64,000 nucleotides of DNA from JAIEOG01 sp964519985. Its GTDB lineage: Bacteria; Bdellovibrionota; FAC87; UBA2466. This document shows, piece after piece, positions 7,817-17,300 of this stretch. A model generated the notes under the pieces. The model worked only from the letters and a program-made list of their open reading frames with translations. It was not told where the DNA came from and ran no database searches. The stretch spans positions 62,001-126,000 of the forward strand of contig CAZFMF010000003.1 of NCBI GenBank assembly GCA_964519985.1. The letters run 5' to 3'. The translations under genes were made by a program, and so were the position numbers. The stretch's first letter is position 1. Each line of letters starts with the position of its first letter.

Positions 7817-8947
7817 TCAATCGATCGGCACCGCGTCCGGTTCGGGAACCGCTTCGCCGGGATTGGGTTCCGATTGGCTTTCTCGCGAAAGCTCCGCCGC
7901 AGAGTCTGGGCCCTTGGACGGTTCCACCACTTGCGGGTCACCGACCGACTGCAGACTCTTCTTTTCGCCGGGTGCGGCGAGCGGCTCGGCATCGGCCAAT
8001 GGATTATCCGCCGGCGTGGGATCCACCGCCGGTGGGACCACCTCGGGTTCGACGGCCGCGGCTTTGGTTGCGTTCGCTGCGGGTGCTCCCACCGGAAGTT
8101 TGCCGGCAACGGGTTCAAAGACTTCGCTATCCGACTCACTCGCTTGCCAACCTGGATCGACCGGGGCGCCGGGCGCCGTATCATCCAATACCGCATTGCC
8201 CCAGAGCAATTCGGCGGTGGCGACTTGGTATTGATCGTCGGGCAGCTGACCCAATTTATTCATCACCTGAAGGATGCGATCGACGCGCTTGGCCGCCCAG
8301 GCGGTCAGACGCCTTTCCTTAAAGTAAGCGTGGTAACGGCGCGGCGAAGGTAACATCATGGCCAAGAAAGCGGACTGTCGCGGGGTCAACGCCGCCGGTG
8401 AGACCGAGAAATAGTGGCGCGACGCTTCACCCACCCCGTAAATTCCGGGACCCCACTCCGCCATATTCAAATAAAAAGCCAGGATCTGGGGCTTGTTCAA
8501 AACCGCCTCCAGCTTTCCGGCCCAAGCAATTTCTTTCACCTTGCGCCAAAGCTTGGGGTAGTGGGACAGGTACACGTTTTTTAAGACCTGCTGCGTGATC
8601 GTGCTGGCGCCGCGCGCCAAGCGGCCCTCCTTAAGATCCTTCTTCAACGCCTCTTGCATTTCAAAGACGTCGATCCCCTTGTGGCTGTAGAAGGTGCCGT
8701 CTTCGGAAGAAACCACGGCCCGCGGCAGCCACTCCGAGATAGCGGAAAGCGGAGTCCAGTTGGCCGTCTTGGGGCCCATCACGCGGATGCCTTTATCCCC
8801 ATTGGCCAGTTTGATCGGCACTTCGACGGATTCTTTCAGCCGAGTGAAGTCCGGCACCCGTACGAAAAGATCGAAAACGACCCAACCCATAAAAAACGTC
8901 GCAAAAACAACCCCGGCGAAGATCCCCAGCTTCACTTTGTTCGGCAT
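7817..8947 (-). CDS. mtgA: monofunctional peptidoglycan glycosyltransferase (GT51)
   Basis: This inner-membrane enzyme polymerises lipid II into glycan strands. One membrane helix (about 8-28) precedes a GT51 domain. The catalytic Glu is E82 in SSEDGTFYSHKG. RGASTITQQVLKN at 112-124 is the second signature, and E164 in YLNMAEWGPGIYG is the second conserved Glu. No transpeptidase domain follows, so it is MtgA-like rather than a class A PBP. Unlike the usual roughly 240-residue MtgA, it has an extra tail of about 120 residues (from about 255) that is rich in Pro, Ala and Glu and looks disordered. It diverges from uvrA. Confidence 0.9.
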   Translation of the reverse strand: MPNKVKLGIFAGVVFATFFMGWVVFDLFVRVPDFTRLKESVEVPIKLANGDKGIRVMGPKTANWTPLSAISEWLPRAVVSSEDGTFYSHKGIDVFEMQEALKKDLKEGRLARGASTITQQVLKNVYLSHYPKLWRKVKEIAWAGKLEAVLNKPQILAFYLNMAEWGPGIYGVGEASRHYFSVSPAALTPRQSAFLAMMLPSPRRYHAYFKERRLTAWAAKRVDRILQVMNKLGQLPDDQYQVATAELLWGNAVLDDTAPGAPVDPGWQASESDSEVFEPVAGKLPVGAPAANATKAAAVEPEVVPPAVDPTPADNPLADAEPLAAPGEKKSLQSVGDPQVVEPSKGPDSAAELSRESQSEPNPGEAVPEPDAVPID

Positions 8948-9034
8948 AGCTTGAAGAATACCACGCCAACCTATAGATAAGGAGGGCTACGGTCGGTCCC
9001 CCAATCGGGCCGGCCCTAGGATACGCGGAAAAAA

Positions 9035-11836
9035 GTGAACCAGCTCATCCTCAAAGGCGTTCGTCAGAACAATCTCAAGAACATCGATTTGGATATCCCC
9101 TTGGGAACGTCCGTCGTGGTGACGGGACCTAGCGGCTCGGGAAAATCCTCGCTCGCGTTCGAGACCGTTTATGCTGAAGGCCAGCGACGGTACATGCAAT
9201 CGCTTTCGACTTACGCCCGGCAATTCCTGGAGCGGTTCAAGGCCCCCCTGGTCGATAAGATCCAAAATATTCCGCCGACGATCGCGCTCGAGCAAATCAA
9301 CCCGGTGCGCAACTCCCGGGCGACCGTCGGCACTTCGACCGAAATTTACGACTACCTCCGGCTGCTCTTTGAAAAAGTCGGGATCGAATACTGCGCCCAG
9401 TGCGATGTCCCGATGGAACGCCTTTCTTACGACGCCCTTTGCGAACGCATCTATTCGACGTACCCGGACAAGACCATCATTTTGGCCTTTCACCGCAAAC
9501 TCCCAGCGAAAAAAGACATCACCGCCGATCTCGTGGCGGATTACCTTCGCTCGGGGTACACGCGGGCCATCATCAAAGGCGAATTGGTTTCCCTTGAAGA
9601 AGAAAGCAAAGTGCGCGGCCAGTTGGCGGCCTTGATCCTCGATCGCATCAAGCTCCCCGCGGGAAAACTCTCTAACGATGCCCGCACGCGCCTAGCCGAG
9701 GGACTGCGCCAGGCCATGCAGCTGGGCAACGGAACGGCCGATGTTTACCTCGAAACCGATGTCAAAAAATTCGAGTTTGCGGGGAGTTTCACCACCCAAA
9801 CCCGGTGCCCCAAGTGCGACAAAGTTTCTGCCCCCAAGACGGCGATCTCGTTTTCGTTCAATAGTCCACTCGGGGCCTGCGAAACCTGCAAGGGCTTCGG
9901 CAACACCTTGGAAGTCGATCCGGATCTTGTCGTTCCCAATGCCAACCTCTCGTTGGCGCAAGGCGCGATTGACCCATTTACCAAACCGTCGCTGAAACAG
10001 TGGCAGAAGAAGTTGCTCGCCTTCTGCAAAACCGCGCGCATCGATGAAGACCTCCCCTACAAGGAGCTTTCCGCCGAACACAAAAAACTCGTCTTTCACG
10101 GCAATAAGACTTTCAAGGGCGTCCAGGGTGTCTTCGACATGATGGACAAGGAAAAGTACAAGATGCGCATCCGCGTCTTCGTCAGCCGCTATACCTCGCC
10201 GTTTCTCTGCCCCACTTGTAAGGGCAGCCGCCTCAATGCCGATGGATTGCGGGTCAAAGTGGGCGAGAAGAATATTTCCGAACTTTGCGACCTGAGTATC
10301 GACGAACTTTGCGCGTTTTATAAAAAACTCACGTTGCCCGCACGAGAAAAAAAGGTGGCCGTCGACGTGCTGGGCCAGATCGAACGCCGGCTCGACACTT
10401 TGGTCACGGTCGGCCTGGGATACCTCACCCTTTCTCGCCTCACCCGCTCACTTTCGGGCGGCGAATACCAACGCATTCTGCTCGGCACGCAGCTCAGTCA
10501 AGGGCTCACCGACACCCTCTATGTGTTAGATGAACCGAGCATCGGGCTGCACCCCAAAGATACACAGCAACTCCTGAAGGTCCTCAATCGCCTACTGGAA
10601 TTGGGCAACTCTCTACTCCTGGTCGAACACGATCCGGAAGTCATCGAGTGGGGCCACCATATTATCGACATGGGCCCCGGCTCGGGTGCCCGGGGGGGCG
10701 AGGTCATTTTCGCCGGGACTCGGCAACAGTTCTTGGCGTCGGACACCCAAACCGCCAAGGCGGTGTCGGAATGGAAGCAGGAATGCATCAAAGCGATGGA
10801 AACGGCTCCCCGCTACCAGGCCAACCAGTGGTTGGAGATTCGCGGAGCCGCCGGTAATAACCTCAAAGACATCGATGTCCGCATTCCTTTGAAATCGCTG
10901 GTCGCCATTACGGGCGTTTCCGGTTCCGGCAAGAGCACTTTAGTCGTCGATACTTTGTACCACGCGCTGGCCAAGATCTTTCAGGGCCGCAGCGACAAAA
11001 TTGCGAAGTTCGGTTCGATCAGCGGCTTTGAGTACTTGAGCAGTGTGGAGTTGGTTGACCAGAGTGCGATCGGAAAATCGTCGCGTTCCAACCCGATTAC
11101 CTTCATTAAGGGCTACGACGAGGTGCGCGGCCTGTTTTCGCGCACTCGGGAGGCTAGCTCCCGCGGGCTAACTCCGGGCCATTTTTCGTTCAACGTCGCC
11201 GGCGGGCGGTGTGAGAACTGCGAAGGCGAAGGCCGGGTGAAAATCGATATGGTTTTCCTCGAAGATATCTTCGTACCTTGCCAAGTTTGCGACGAGAAAC
11301 GCTTTAAGCCATCGGTGCTGGCGGTGAAGTACCGCGGCAAGAGCATCGATGATGTTTTGCGCATGACGATCGATGCCGCTTACGACTTTTTCAGCGATGT
11401 CACCGCGCTGCGAGCGAAGCTCGCCCTGCTCCAGGAGGTCGGGTTGGGATACTTGCAGCTGGGGCAACCCGGTTTCACGCTCTCCGGCGGCGAAGCGCAG
11501 CGCTTGAAGATCGCGCGCGAGTTGGCGGGGGCGGTGGCGAAACGCTTGCCGACACTTTTCATCCTGGATGAACCGACAACCGGTTTGCACTTCAGCGAAA
11601 TTCGTAGGCTCATTTCGGTTTTAAGACGACTCGTTTCGAATGGCCATTCGGTAGTCGTCATTGAGCATAACGTGCAAATGATTTGCGCCGCGCAATATCT
11701 GATCGACCTCGGACCAGACGGTGGTGAGGGGGGTGGTTATGTCGTCGGAGTGGGCACGCCTAAAGAATTGGCGTCCAAAAATCTTCCACATACGGGCCGG
11801 TATCTGCGCGACATTCTGGGTGAAAAAAAACCGTGA
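9035..11836 (+). CDS. uvrA: excinuclease ABC subunit A
   Basis: UvrA is the DNA-damage-recognition ATPase of nucleotide excision repair. The 933 residues hold two ABC modules. The first has Walker A GPSGSGKSS (31-39), a zinc pair starting at C120/C123 and signature LSGGE (473-477). The second has Walker A GVSGSGKST (627-635), the C726/C729 and C749/C752 zinc module (CENCEGEG ... CQVC) and signature LSGGE (816-820). These match canonical UvrA. The start is GTG at 9035. It is transcribed alone; the next gene has its own promoter. Confidence 0.97.
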   Translation: MNQLILKGVRQNNLKNIDLDIPLGTSVVVTGPSGSGKSSLAFETVYAEGQRRYMQSLSTYARQFLERFKAPLVDKIQNIPPTIALEQINPVRNSRATVGTSTEIYDYLRLLFEKVGIEYCAQCDVPMERLSYDALCERIYSTYPDKTIILAFHRKLPAKKDITADLVADYLRSGYTRAIIKGELVSLEEESKVRGQLAALILDRIKLPAGKLSNDARTRLAEGLRQAMQLGNGTADVYLETDVKKFEFAGSFTTQTRCPKCDKVSAPKTAISFSFNSPLGACETCKGFGNTLEVDPDLVVPNANLSLAQGAIDPFTKPSLKQWQKKLLAFCKTARIDEDLPYKELSAEHKKLVFHGNKTFKGVQGVFDMMDKEKYKMRIRVFVSRYTSPFLCPTCKGSRLNADGLRVKVGEKNISELCDLSIDELCAFYKKLTLPAREKKVAVDVLGQIERRLDTLVTVGLGYLTLSRLTRSLSGGEYQRILLGTQLSQGLTDTLYVLDEPSIGLHPKDTQQLLKVLNRLLELGNSLLLVEHDPEVIEWGHHIIDMGPGSGARGGEVIFAGTRQQFLASDTQTAKAVSEWKQECIKAMETAPRYQANQWLEIRGAAGNNLKDIDVRIPLKSLVAITGVSGSGKSTLVVDTLYHALAKIFQGRSDKIAKFGSISGFEYLSSVELVDQSAIGKSSRSNPITFIKGYDEVRGLFSRTREASSRGLTPGHFSFNVAGGRCENCEGEGRVKIDMVFLEDIFVPCQVCDEKRFKPSVLAVKYRGKSIDDVLRMTIDAAYDFFSDVTALRAKLALLQEVGLGYLQLGQPGFTLSGGEAQRLKIARELAGAVAKRLPTLFILDEPTTGLHFSEIRRLISVLRRLVSNGHSVVVIEHNVQMICAAQYLIDLGPDGGEGGGYVVGVGTPKELASKNLPHTGRYLRDILGEKKP

Positions 11837-11880
11837 AAAAAACTTCACAATTGATCGACCTAAAACTGGTCATCGCCGTA

Positions 11881-11909
11881 TTGACACCCTGTGTCACCAT
11901 CGGTACACT
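11881..11909 (+). promoter_or_regulatory. sigma-70-type promoter overlapping a palindrome
   Basis: TTGACA at 11881-11886 and TACACT at 11904-11909 are separated by 17 bases: a consensus -35 and a good -10, about 145 bases upstream of the sigma-54 activator gene. A perfect inverted repeat, TGACACCCTGTGTCA (11882-11896), overlaps the -35 box and spacer, which is where a repressor operator would lie. Confidence 0.7.
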
Positions 11910-12056
11910 TGATAAAAGTTAGGCGTCTTAGTCTCAGTCAATAAGTACTCAATCACTCGACACCGCAAAAAATAATACAGTTCTCGCGGAAGCTGCTTTA
12001 GTTCCCCGTTGCCGGACTACGTTTTTCGTTCGCTTTTTTAAGGGTTGGAGGCCGTT

Positions 12057-13646
12057 ATGATTAATTGGGATGAGTTTGAGCACATACACGTCATTCGAAA
12101 ACTGAAGGAAGTGATTTCGAAGTGGTTCGCCATCGACGTCTTCTTCGCGGACGACCGCGGCAATTTGAAGATTCTCGAGAAGGGCGCCAAATACGAAATG
12201 TCCAATAGCGTCTTGAAGCTCTTGCTCCAAAGGGGCGACGGCTACGACGCGTTGGCGGAATTCGTGCGCACCGCCACGATGGAACTCAAAAAGACCCAGG
12301 AAAAAGACCTGCGTAAAGAGTTCCTTCCCAACTTCATGGCCAGCGCGTTCCCCATCGTGATCGATAACGAGTTCATGGGCGCAGTGATCTGCCTCGGTTA
12401 CCTGAAAGAAGGCGTGACCGATGCCCAGAAAAAGGAACTCTGCAAGGCGCTTGCGCACTACAACTTGCCGAACGCGGAAATCGAGCACTCGGTCAACAAG
12501 ATCAAGGCGCTGGAAAACGAACAGTTCCCCTATTTCACGGAACTGAGCGACCTGGTTTCCCAGGAAATCAGCACGCTGCACAAGGAAATCTCCTTGCGCG
12601 AAGATCGCATCACCGAGCTGAATAAAGAACTCGGCACGCGCTACAAGTACGACAGCATGATCGGGAAATCGAAGCCGATGCAGGACGTTTACGCCCTGCT
12701 CGACAAGATCAAAAACAGCGAAAGCACCGTGCTGATTCAAGGGGAAAACGGGACCGGTAAAGAGTTGATCGCCAAAGCGATTCACTACAACTCGCCCCGC
12801 AAAGACAAGGTCTTCGTGACGCAGAACTGCTCGGCGTTCAACGATAACTTGCTCGACTCCGAATTGTTCGGACACGTGAAGGGCTCTTTCACCGGCGCGG
12901 TGAAAGACAAAAAGGGTCTCTTCGAAGTTTCCGACGGAGGAACCTTCTTCTTGGACGAAATCGGGGACACGTCTCCGAGCATGCAGGTAAAACTGCTGCG
13001 CGTGATTCAAGAAGGAACGTTCATTCCGGTGGGTGCGACCGAGCCCCGCAAAGTGGATGTACGCATTCTCGCCGCGACGAACCGCGACCTGAAAGACATG
13101 GTCGAAAAAGGGACGTTCCGAGAAGACTTGTACTACCGCATTAACGTGATCAACATCACCGTCCCGCCTTTGCGCGACCGCAAGGAAGACATCCCGCTCT
13201 TGTGCGAGCACTTCCTGGGCCGGAGTGCGGCGGAAAAACAGATCAAGCCGAAGATCCTCACCAAGCGGGCCTTGGAGAAAATCTTCGACTATCCGTGGCC
13301 GGGTAACATCCGTGAGCTCGAAAACGAAATGGAGCGCGTCACGGTCTTGGCCGGAACCGAAAGCAAGATCACGGTCGACATGTTGTCGGCGCGTATCCGC
13401 GACTTCGGTGAGCGCACCAAAGTTCAGGGCGTGCGCATCCAGGGCAAACTGCGCGATGCTCTCGAAGAACTCGAGCGCGAAATGATCCGCGAAGGGTTGA
13501 AGCGGACGGGTTGGAACAAATCCCGTCTCGCGAAGGAACTCGGCATCAGCCGCGCGGGTCTCATCAACAAGGTTGAGAAATACAACCTGGATAAGCGCAA
13601 GATCGCGGCTGCGATGGCCGCCGGCAAGAAAGGCGAAGTGGGCTAA
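12057..13646 (+). CDS. sigma-54-dependent transcriptional activator (enhancer-binding protein)
   Basis: The start is set by GGAGG at 12047-12051, five bases before ATG 12057 (529 residues). The N-terminal region (about 1-185) is a sensory domain that loosely resembles PocR-type ligand-binding domains; it has no receiver Asp pattern. The AAA+ core follows, with Walker A GENGTGKE (229-236) and the sigma-54 contact loop GSFTGA (276-281), a Ser variant of GAFTGA. A C-terminal Fis-type helix-turn-helix (about 485-515) contains KSRLAKELGISRAGL. It should open sigma-54 promoters in response to a small-molecule or protein signal that the sequence does not reveal. A strong terminator follows. Confidence 0.92.
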   Translation: MINWDEFEHIHVIRKLKEVISKWFAIDVFFADDRGNLKILEKGAKYEMSNSVLKLLLQRGDGYDALAEFVRTATMELKKTQEKDLRKEFLPNFMASAFPIVIDNEFMGAVICLGYLKEGVTDAQKKELCKALAHYNLPNAEIEHSVNKIKALENEQFPYFTELSDLVSQEISTLHKEISLREDRITELNKELGTRYKYDSMIGKSKPMQDVYALLDKIKNSESTVLIQGENGTGKELIAKAIHYNSPRKDKVFVTQNCSAFNDNLLDSELFGHVKGSFTGAVKDKKGLFEVSDGGTFFLDEIGDTSPSMQVKLLRVIQEGTFIPVGATEPRKVDVRILAATNRDLKDMVEKGTFREDLYYRINVINITVPPLRDRKEDIPLLCEHFLGRSAAEKQIKPKILTKRALEKIFDYPWPGNIRELENEMERVTVLAGTESKITVDMLSARIRDFGERTKVQGVRIQGKLRDALEELEREMIREGLKRTGWNKSRLAKELGISRAGLINKVEKYNLDKRKIAAAMAAGKKGEVG

Positions 13647-13668
13647 AAACCCCTCGTCGGGAAATCAC

Positions 13669-13705
13669 AAAAAGCCACCCCTGTTAGGGGGTGGCTTTTT
13701 GTTTT
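13669..13705 (+). terminator. rho-independent terminator
   Basis: GCCACCCC and GGGGTGGC form a strong stem with a short loop, flanked by an A-run before and a T-run after (GGCTTTTTGTTTT). It lies 22 bases after the activator's stop and ends that transcript; the A-run could make it work on both strands. Confidence 0.92.
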
Positions 13706-13716
13706 AAGATAGGCCG

Positions 13717-14157
13717 ATGCCCGAACGCCGCGTGACTTACCAGGTAATCGCCCAAGGACAGCTCTCCGGCCTTTCCGTGACTGCCCCTTCTTGGCAGCGC
13801 CTATTCGTCGATGCGGGCCTGGCGCTCAATGACTATCGGGTGAGCTTGGATATCGTAAAGGACGTCCAAAAGGAGACCCTCACCGTCACCGGCAAAGACC
13901 TGCCGGACCTAATGGTGAACTGGCTCAACGCCGCGGCTCGGCTTTTCACCGAAAAGAAATTCCTCGCCTACCGGATCGTTTTCACGCGTTTCGAACCGCA
14001 AAAGATCGAAGCCACCCTAACCGGCGAGACGTATCACTCTCCCCGCCACGGCTACCCCCGCCCCTTCGAAGGCGTCGCCCCGACCGGCTTCCAAATGGGC
14101 GAAGCCCCCGCCGCCGAGGGCACCGGTTTCAACGTTAAATTCTTCCTACTGTCTTAA
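13717..14157 (+). CDS. archease family protein
   Basis: This 146-residue cytoplasmic protein follows the archease pattern: GLSVTAPSWQRLFVDAGLAL near the N-terminus, then VTGKDLPDLMVNWLNAAARLF and a GETYHSPRHGY segment. Archease acts as a cofactor for RtcB RNA ligase by promoting its guanylylation. The C-terminal part is less conserved (the usual KAVTYH...VVFDI ending is not clear). No rtcB gene is in the window. The ATG lies 12 bases past the preceding terminator, so its promoter would have to overlap that hairpin or sit upstream. Confidence 0.75.
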   Translation: MPERRVTYQVIAQGQLSGLSVTAPSWQRLFVDAGLALNDYRVSLDIVKDVQKETLTVTGKDLPDLMVNWLNAAARLFTEKKFLAYRIVFTRFEPQKIEATLTGETYHSPRHGYPRPFEGVAPTGFQMGEAPAAEGTGFNVKFFLLS

Positions 14158-14269
14158 AAAGTGCGTGGCACCTAAGACGGGTGCGTACAAGGGGTGGACA
14201 GGCGCGCAGGCGGCGCTCGGGCACTGGCCGAATACGGCGTCGGCGCACGAATTAGAATACCTCAATAAT

Positions 14270-14281
14270 TAAGATATCTTA
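14270..14281. promoter_or_regulatory. perfect 12-bp palindrome upstream of the protease/cytochrome gene
   Basis: TAAGATATCTTA is a perfect palindrome in a short AT-rich patch that stands out from the GC-rich surroundings, about 70 bases before the large gene that follows. It could be an operator or part of a promoter. The rest of the 192-base gap shows nothing I recognise. Confidence 0.35.
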
Positions 14282-14349
14282 GACTGTATTTCGGGTTTTT
14301 CGAATCACGGCGTCCCCATTGCATCCTTACGGGCTGGGGGGATAATCGC

Positions 14350-17300
14350 TTGGGGACTCGTCCACAAGGGAATAGAGGCACGTTCGGCCTCATTTTCATC
14401 GCACTATTGCTCGGCACCTGGACCGAAACGTCCGATGCGCGCCTGTTCGGCCGCATCTTCGCGAGGCGTTCACGGCCCTGCCCTAGCTTTCGCTGCGTGC
14501 CCCTGTTCCGTCGTCCACTGCTCTTCGGCGGCTGCCGGGGTGCCGGCTGCGGGTTTTTCCGCCCGCGCTTTCGCTGCAATGGCGGCCGATGCGGCCAGCC
14601 CCAACCCCGCTTTCAAGGCGGCTGCGGAAACGGCCAGTGCGGTCAAAATCCGCAACCCATTCATTCGCCGAACTTCGGCTGCGCCAACGGAAACTGCGGC
14701 GGCCAAGTCGTCCAAGGTCCCATTTCAACGCCGTTTGAACCACAAGGGGTGGCCCCCATTTCACCGAATGCGAGTTTCGCGGATCCCAATCCGCAAGGCC
14801 AGTTTGCTTCGGTTAGTCCGACCGAGCCGTTCCCGAATCCAGAATTCAGGCCAGCCGGCGGAGTGGGCGTGCAAGGCGTTCGGGGAAGTGCGCCGATTGT
14901 CGACGCCCACAGTGAAGGAAACCCCGCCGAGGAATCAGCCGACCCGCGTTCTCCCGGAGGACGTGCCTTCGCGCCCGAGATTGCGCCCGGTGGCCCCCAA
15001 GGCCCCGTCGCGGTGGATTTGGGATTTGATTTCGATCCGAATGACAACAAGCTGATCACTTGCGTGGGAGCGCTCGCCGCCAAAATCGAGGCGCCACCGC
15101 AAAGCGGTTCGTGCCGGGCCGCATTCATCACCGCCGGTCACTGTGCGGTGCAGGGCCAACGGCAATTCGTTACGATGACGGTTGGCATGCAGGCTTCCGG
15201 TCTGGGCCAGGACTTTGTGGTCAAAAACGCGCCGGGGTATTTGGCTTTCCGCAACCATGGCCTCCCCATCAAAACAAACAATGGCGGCGCGGTCGTGCAG
15301 CGCATTGAGCCGGCCTTTGATTCCGCGCTCATCAAAGTCGAGTTGCCTTGCCATGTGATCGAGAAGCTCCCGGTGACACCTATCGCCCTGGGCGAAAAAC
15401 CTAAGGTGGGAGACAAGCTCACCGTTCTGCGCCGGCACAAACCGGTCGTTGATCCAAAGGAAGGCGTCGTGAATCCGGGCGGCGGAAATGCCGTGACGGG
15501 AGCCATCGAGCAATCCGAGGGAGACTACCTCTGGAAAATCGGTGGACTGAAGAACGTCAGCCCGCAGCCGGGCAAAGACGGGATCTACGGCGGCGATTCG
15601 GGCGGACCGGTGGTAGATGCTCACGGACACCTTTTTTCGGTTTTATCTCGTGGCCTACCCGGAAGCGCGGTCGGCTCCGACGCCTGGGTGGACTCTCAGG
15701 TTCCCGAGTGGGCGGATCAGGTTTTGCGCGGCTGGGGATTCCCGGGCGGAACTCCGGTCGACTCAAGCCACTCGCCGGGAGCGCTGGCCTCCAACCAGAT
15801 TCCACCGCGCATAAATCCCAATCGAACGGCGGCGGTCCCACCGTCCGAATCGGTCGTGGCGACTCCTTCGGAGCCCGTTACGTTCACGCCGAACAATGGA
15901 GCAGCCGCGCCACTGTCGGATTCCCAACGTCGCGCGATCCATCAATATGAAAACGACTTGAAGTATGCCAGCGGGAAGCCGCGCTATCGCTTCCCGGAAA
16001 ATATGTTCACCGATGTTCCAAACGGCGGTACCGGAAAAATCATCATTGCCTATTTCGGCAAGAATCCCCGGCCCGAATTGGAAGCGCTGGAACCGCAAAA
16101 TCCGATGGTAGACTTCCGCTTCTACCACGATGGCTCGCCGGAACATGGCGAAGCCGCCTTTTGGAATGAGGACGGCCACAACATCCACGCCTTAGCGGTG
16201 GACGGATTGGGCCGCAAGATCGGCCGCTTCAATTCTCCCGAGCAAGCGTTACGTGACGTGAATCAAACGGGCGAACCGGCCTTGCTCCAGAACTACTTGG
16301 CGGCAAAACGCGCGCAGCAAGCTCCGACCCATGCGTCGCCGGCCCAAATCGCTCAAGTGCCGGTCCAGGTTCCACCGAACCGAGAACCCAGCGTGGTTGC
16401 CTTGCCCGGCAAGACGAACCGCGTGCCTTCTTCCTCCTTTTTGACGAGCGCCTCTACGGGCGTACAAGGCGTGCGCAGCAGCCCCGAAACGCTTGACCTC
16501 CCGGCCGTCCACAATCGCGAGCCCTTGTCGACCGCCTTTGCGCCGCACGAATTGGGTGGGTTTATTCAAAACAATTGCGCCAAGTGCCACGGCGGAGGAA
16601 CGGCCCCGCCCTTCCCGCAGTTCGTGAGCGATTGGGAACAATGGAAAAACTTGCTGGACCAAGGCAATCCCAGCGCACGTGTTTGGTTGGCGCAATTCAA
16701 TTCCAAGGTCGTTCACGGGGAGATGTTGGCGCAAGCGCGTCTTAGCAAGACCGCGGGACCCGGCAAAGACTTCCACGATTTCATCGCCGCGGCCGCCGAG
16801 CGCTATCCCGGGCGACGTCCCAGCCGGCTACTGGCCGCAAGCTTTGGCGGCGCGGAAAAGCTGGGAAGCGCCGACGCCGAGTTCATGATCGATCCGGCGA
16901 AAAAGAACGAATACTTGGCGGTCTTACGCGGCGCCAAGATCGCAGACCCCGAAATCGCGCGACAGCTCAAAGAATTCGATGCCATCTGGGATACCACGGG
17001 TAACCCGGCTTGGAGCTGGGCTCCGCACGGTGGCGACGGCGGCAAAAAAGGAGCGCGACCGGTGGCGACATCGGAGCCCGCGCCCTCGCTGAAAGGCGTT
17101 CTCTTCGATTTTGTGAATGGCCTCTACAAATGGAAGGAGCCGTTCGCCGACGGATTTGCGATCGACTCTAACACCAAAGGCCTCAAACGCTTCTCGATAA
17201 TTCGCTTTCCGCGCGATGCTTCCGGGAACCTAGTCCGCGGCGTCGCCGGGTTTGAGAAAGTGGACAAGTATATTTCGCGTCATGGCCCCAATCTCCAAAC

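Noticed and set aside
11949..13211. A 420-codon minus-strand open frame
   Set aside because: It lies opposite the sigma-54 activator, which has all family motifs; its composition is that of a mirror frame.
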